This document shows positions 14,947 to 15,188 of a stretch of 15,188 bases of DNA, in pieces (position 1 is the first letter of the stretch; every line of letters starts with the position of its first letter). The notes beneath the pieces were generated by a model. It had not been told where the DNA came from. It did no database searches and was given only the letters and a program-made list of their open reading frames with translations. The stretch is from Alphaproteobacteria bacterium MarineAlpha9_Bin7 (lineage in GTDB: Bacteria; Pseudomonadota; Alphaproteobacteria; UBA7887), in contig PTKD01000025.1 in NCBI GenBank assembly GCA_002938115.1, positions 1-15,188 on the forward strand, in the 5' to 3' direction. A program made the translations under genes and the position numbers.

Positions 14947-15188
14947 TACATCAATTTCGCAATTACCCGGTCGGGTGGCTGATGCCCATCAACGAATGTA
15001 CGAATATTGACCAATACTTTTTCGCCCATGTCGATCCTTGCCTCTAATGTTGCGGACCCCATGTGGGGTAGAAGCAATACATTATCTAAGTCACGTAATT
15101 GTGGGTTGATGGCCGGTTCGTGCTCAAACACGTCCAACGCAGCCCCCGCCAAACGTCGCTCACGCAACATCGCAGTAAGCGCCTCCTC
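14946..15188 (-). CDS. D-isomer-specific 2-hydroxyacid dehydrogenase, C-terminal part only
   Basis: NAD(P)-dependent dehydrogenase of the glyoxylate/hydroxypyruvate reductase or D-glycerate dehydrogenase type. Only the last 80 residues are in the window; the frame stays open to the right edge (EEALTAMLRERRLAGAALDVF), so the Met at 15170 is internal and not a start. The visible part is the end of the catalytic domain: LDVFEHEP, whose Glu24 (window numbering) matches the catalytic Glu, and LLLPHMGSATLEAR with catalytic His42, 18 residues later as in glycerate dehydrogenases. The tail VDGHQPPDRVI resembles glyoxylate reductase-type members. It converges on the DsrE-like gene across a 93-base gap. 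The substrate cannot be assigned from this fragment. Confidence 0.88.
   Translation of the reverse strand, partial: EEALTAMLRERRLAGAALDVFEHEPAINPQLRDLDNVLLLPHMGSATLEARIDMGEKVLVNIRTFVDGHQPPDRVIAKLM

Overview
The window is ordinary housekeeping chromosome from a bacterium that is most probably an alphaproteobacterium, perhaps related to Rhodospirillales. This is an inference. It rests on the order rpsT-dnaA-dnaN-recF-gyrB, on an enoyl-CoA hydratase and mutM beside rpsT, on the run ubiE-ubiB-coaBC-dut, and on the character of the proteins. Base composition is near 50% GC and coding density is high. I see no mobile element, CRISPR array, tRNA, rRNA or phage gene.

Left arm, minus strand (1 to about 9388). 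Read in the direction of transcription, the genes are mutM (base-excision repair glycosylase), an enoyl-CoA hydratase, rpsT (ribosomal protein S20, with a good sigma70-type promoter and a clear intrinsic terminator), a gene-free stretch of about 400 bases, then dnaA, dnaN, recF, gyrB and the start of a class A penicillin-binding protein. dnaA, dnaN, recF and gyrB supply the replication initiator, sliding clamp, gap-repair loader and gyrase B subunit. recF and gyrB overlap by 4 bases (ATGA). dnaN appears to have its own extended -10 promoter in the dnaA-dnaN gap. Neither the stretch before dnaA nor the dnaA-dnaN gap holds a recognisable cluster of DnaA boxes, so I do not call an origin here.

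Right arm, plus strand (9447 to 14852). It diverges from mutM across a 58-base gap. The order is ubiE and ubiB (ubiquinone biosynthesis), coaBC (4'-phosphopantetheine synthesis), dut (dUTPase, overlapping coaBC by ATGA), a MoeB/ThiF-type adenylyltransferase and a DsrE-like small protein whose start overlaps the moeB stop (TAATG). The last two form a plausible sulfur-transfer pair. At the right edge a D-2-hydroxyacid dehydrogenase gene, cut by the window end, converges on this operon. A perfect 9-bp inverted repeat brackets the convergent gap.

The most unusual thing seen is in MutM. Its C-terminal zinc finger keeps three of the four expected cysteines; the second is replaced by a Pro-Arg-His stretch. 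I found no evidence of a new multigene system. The remaining findings concern regulation, starts and small repeats.
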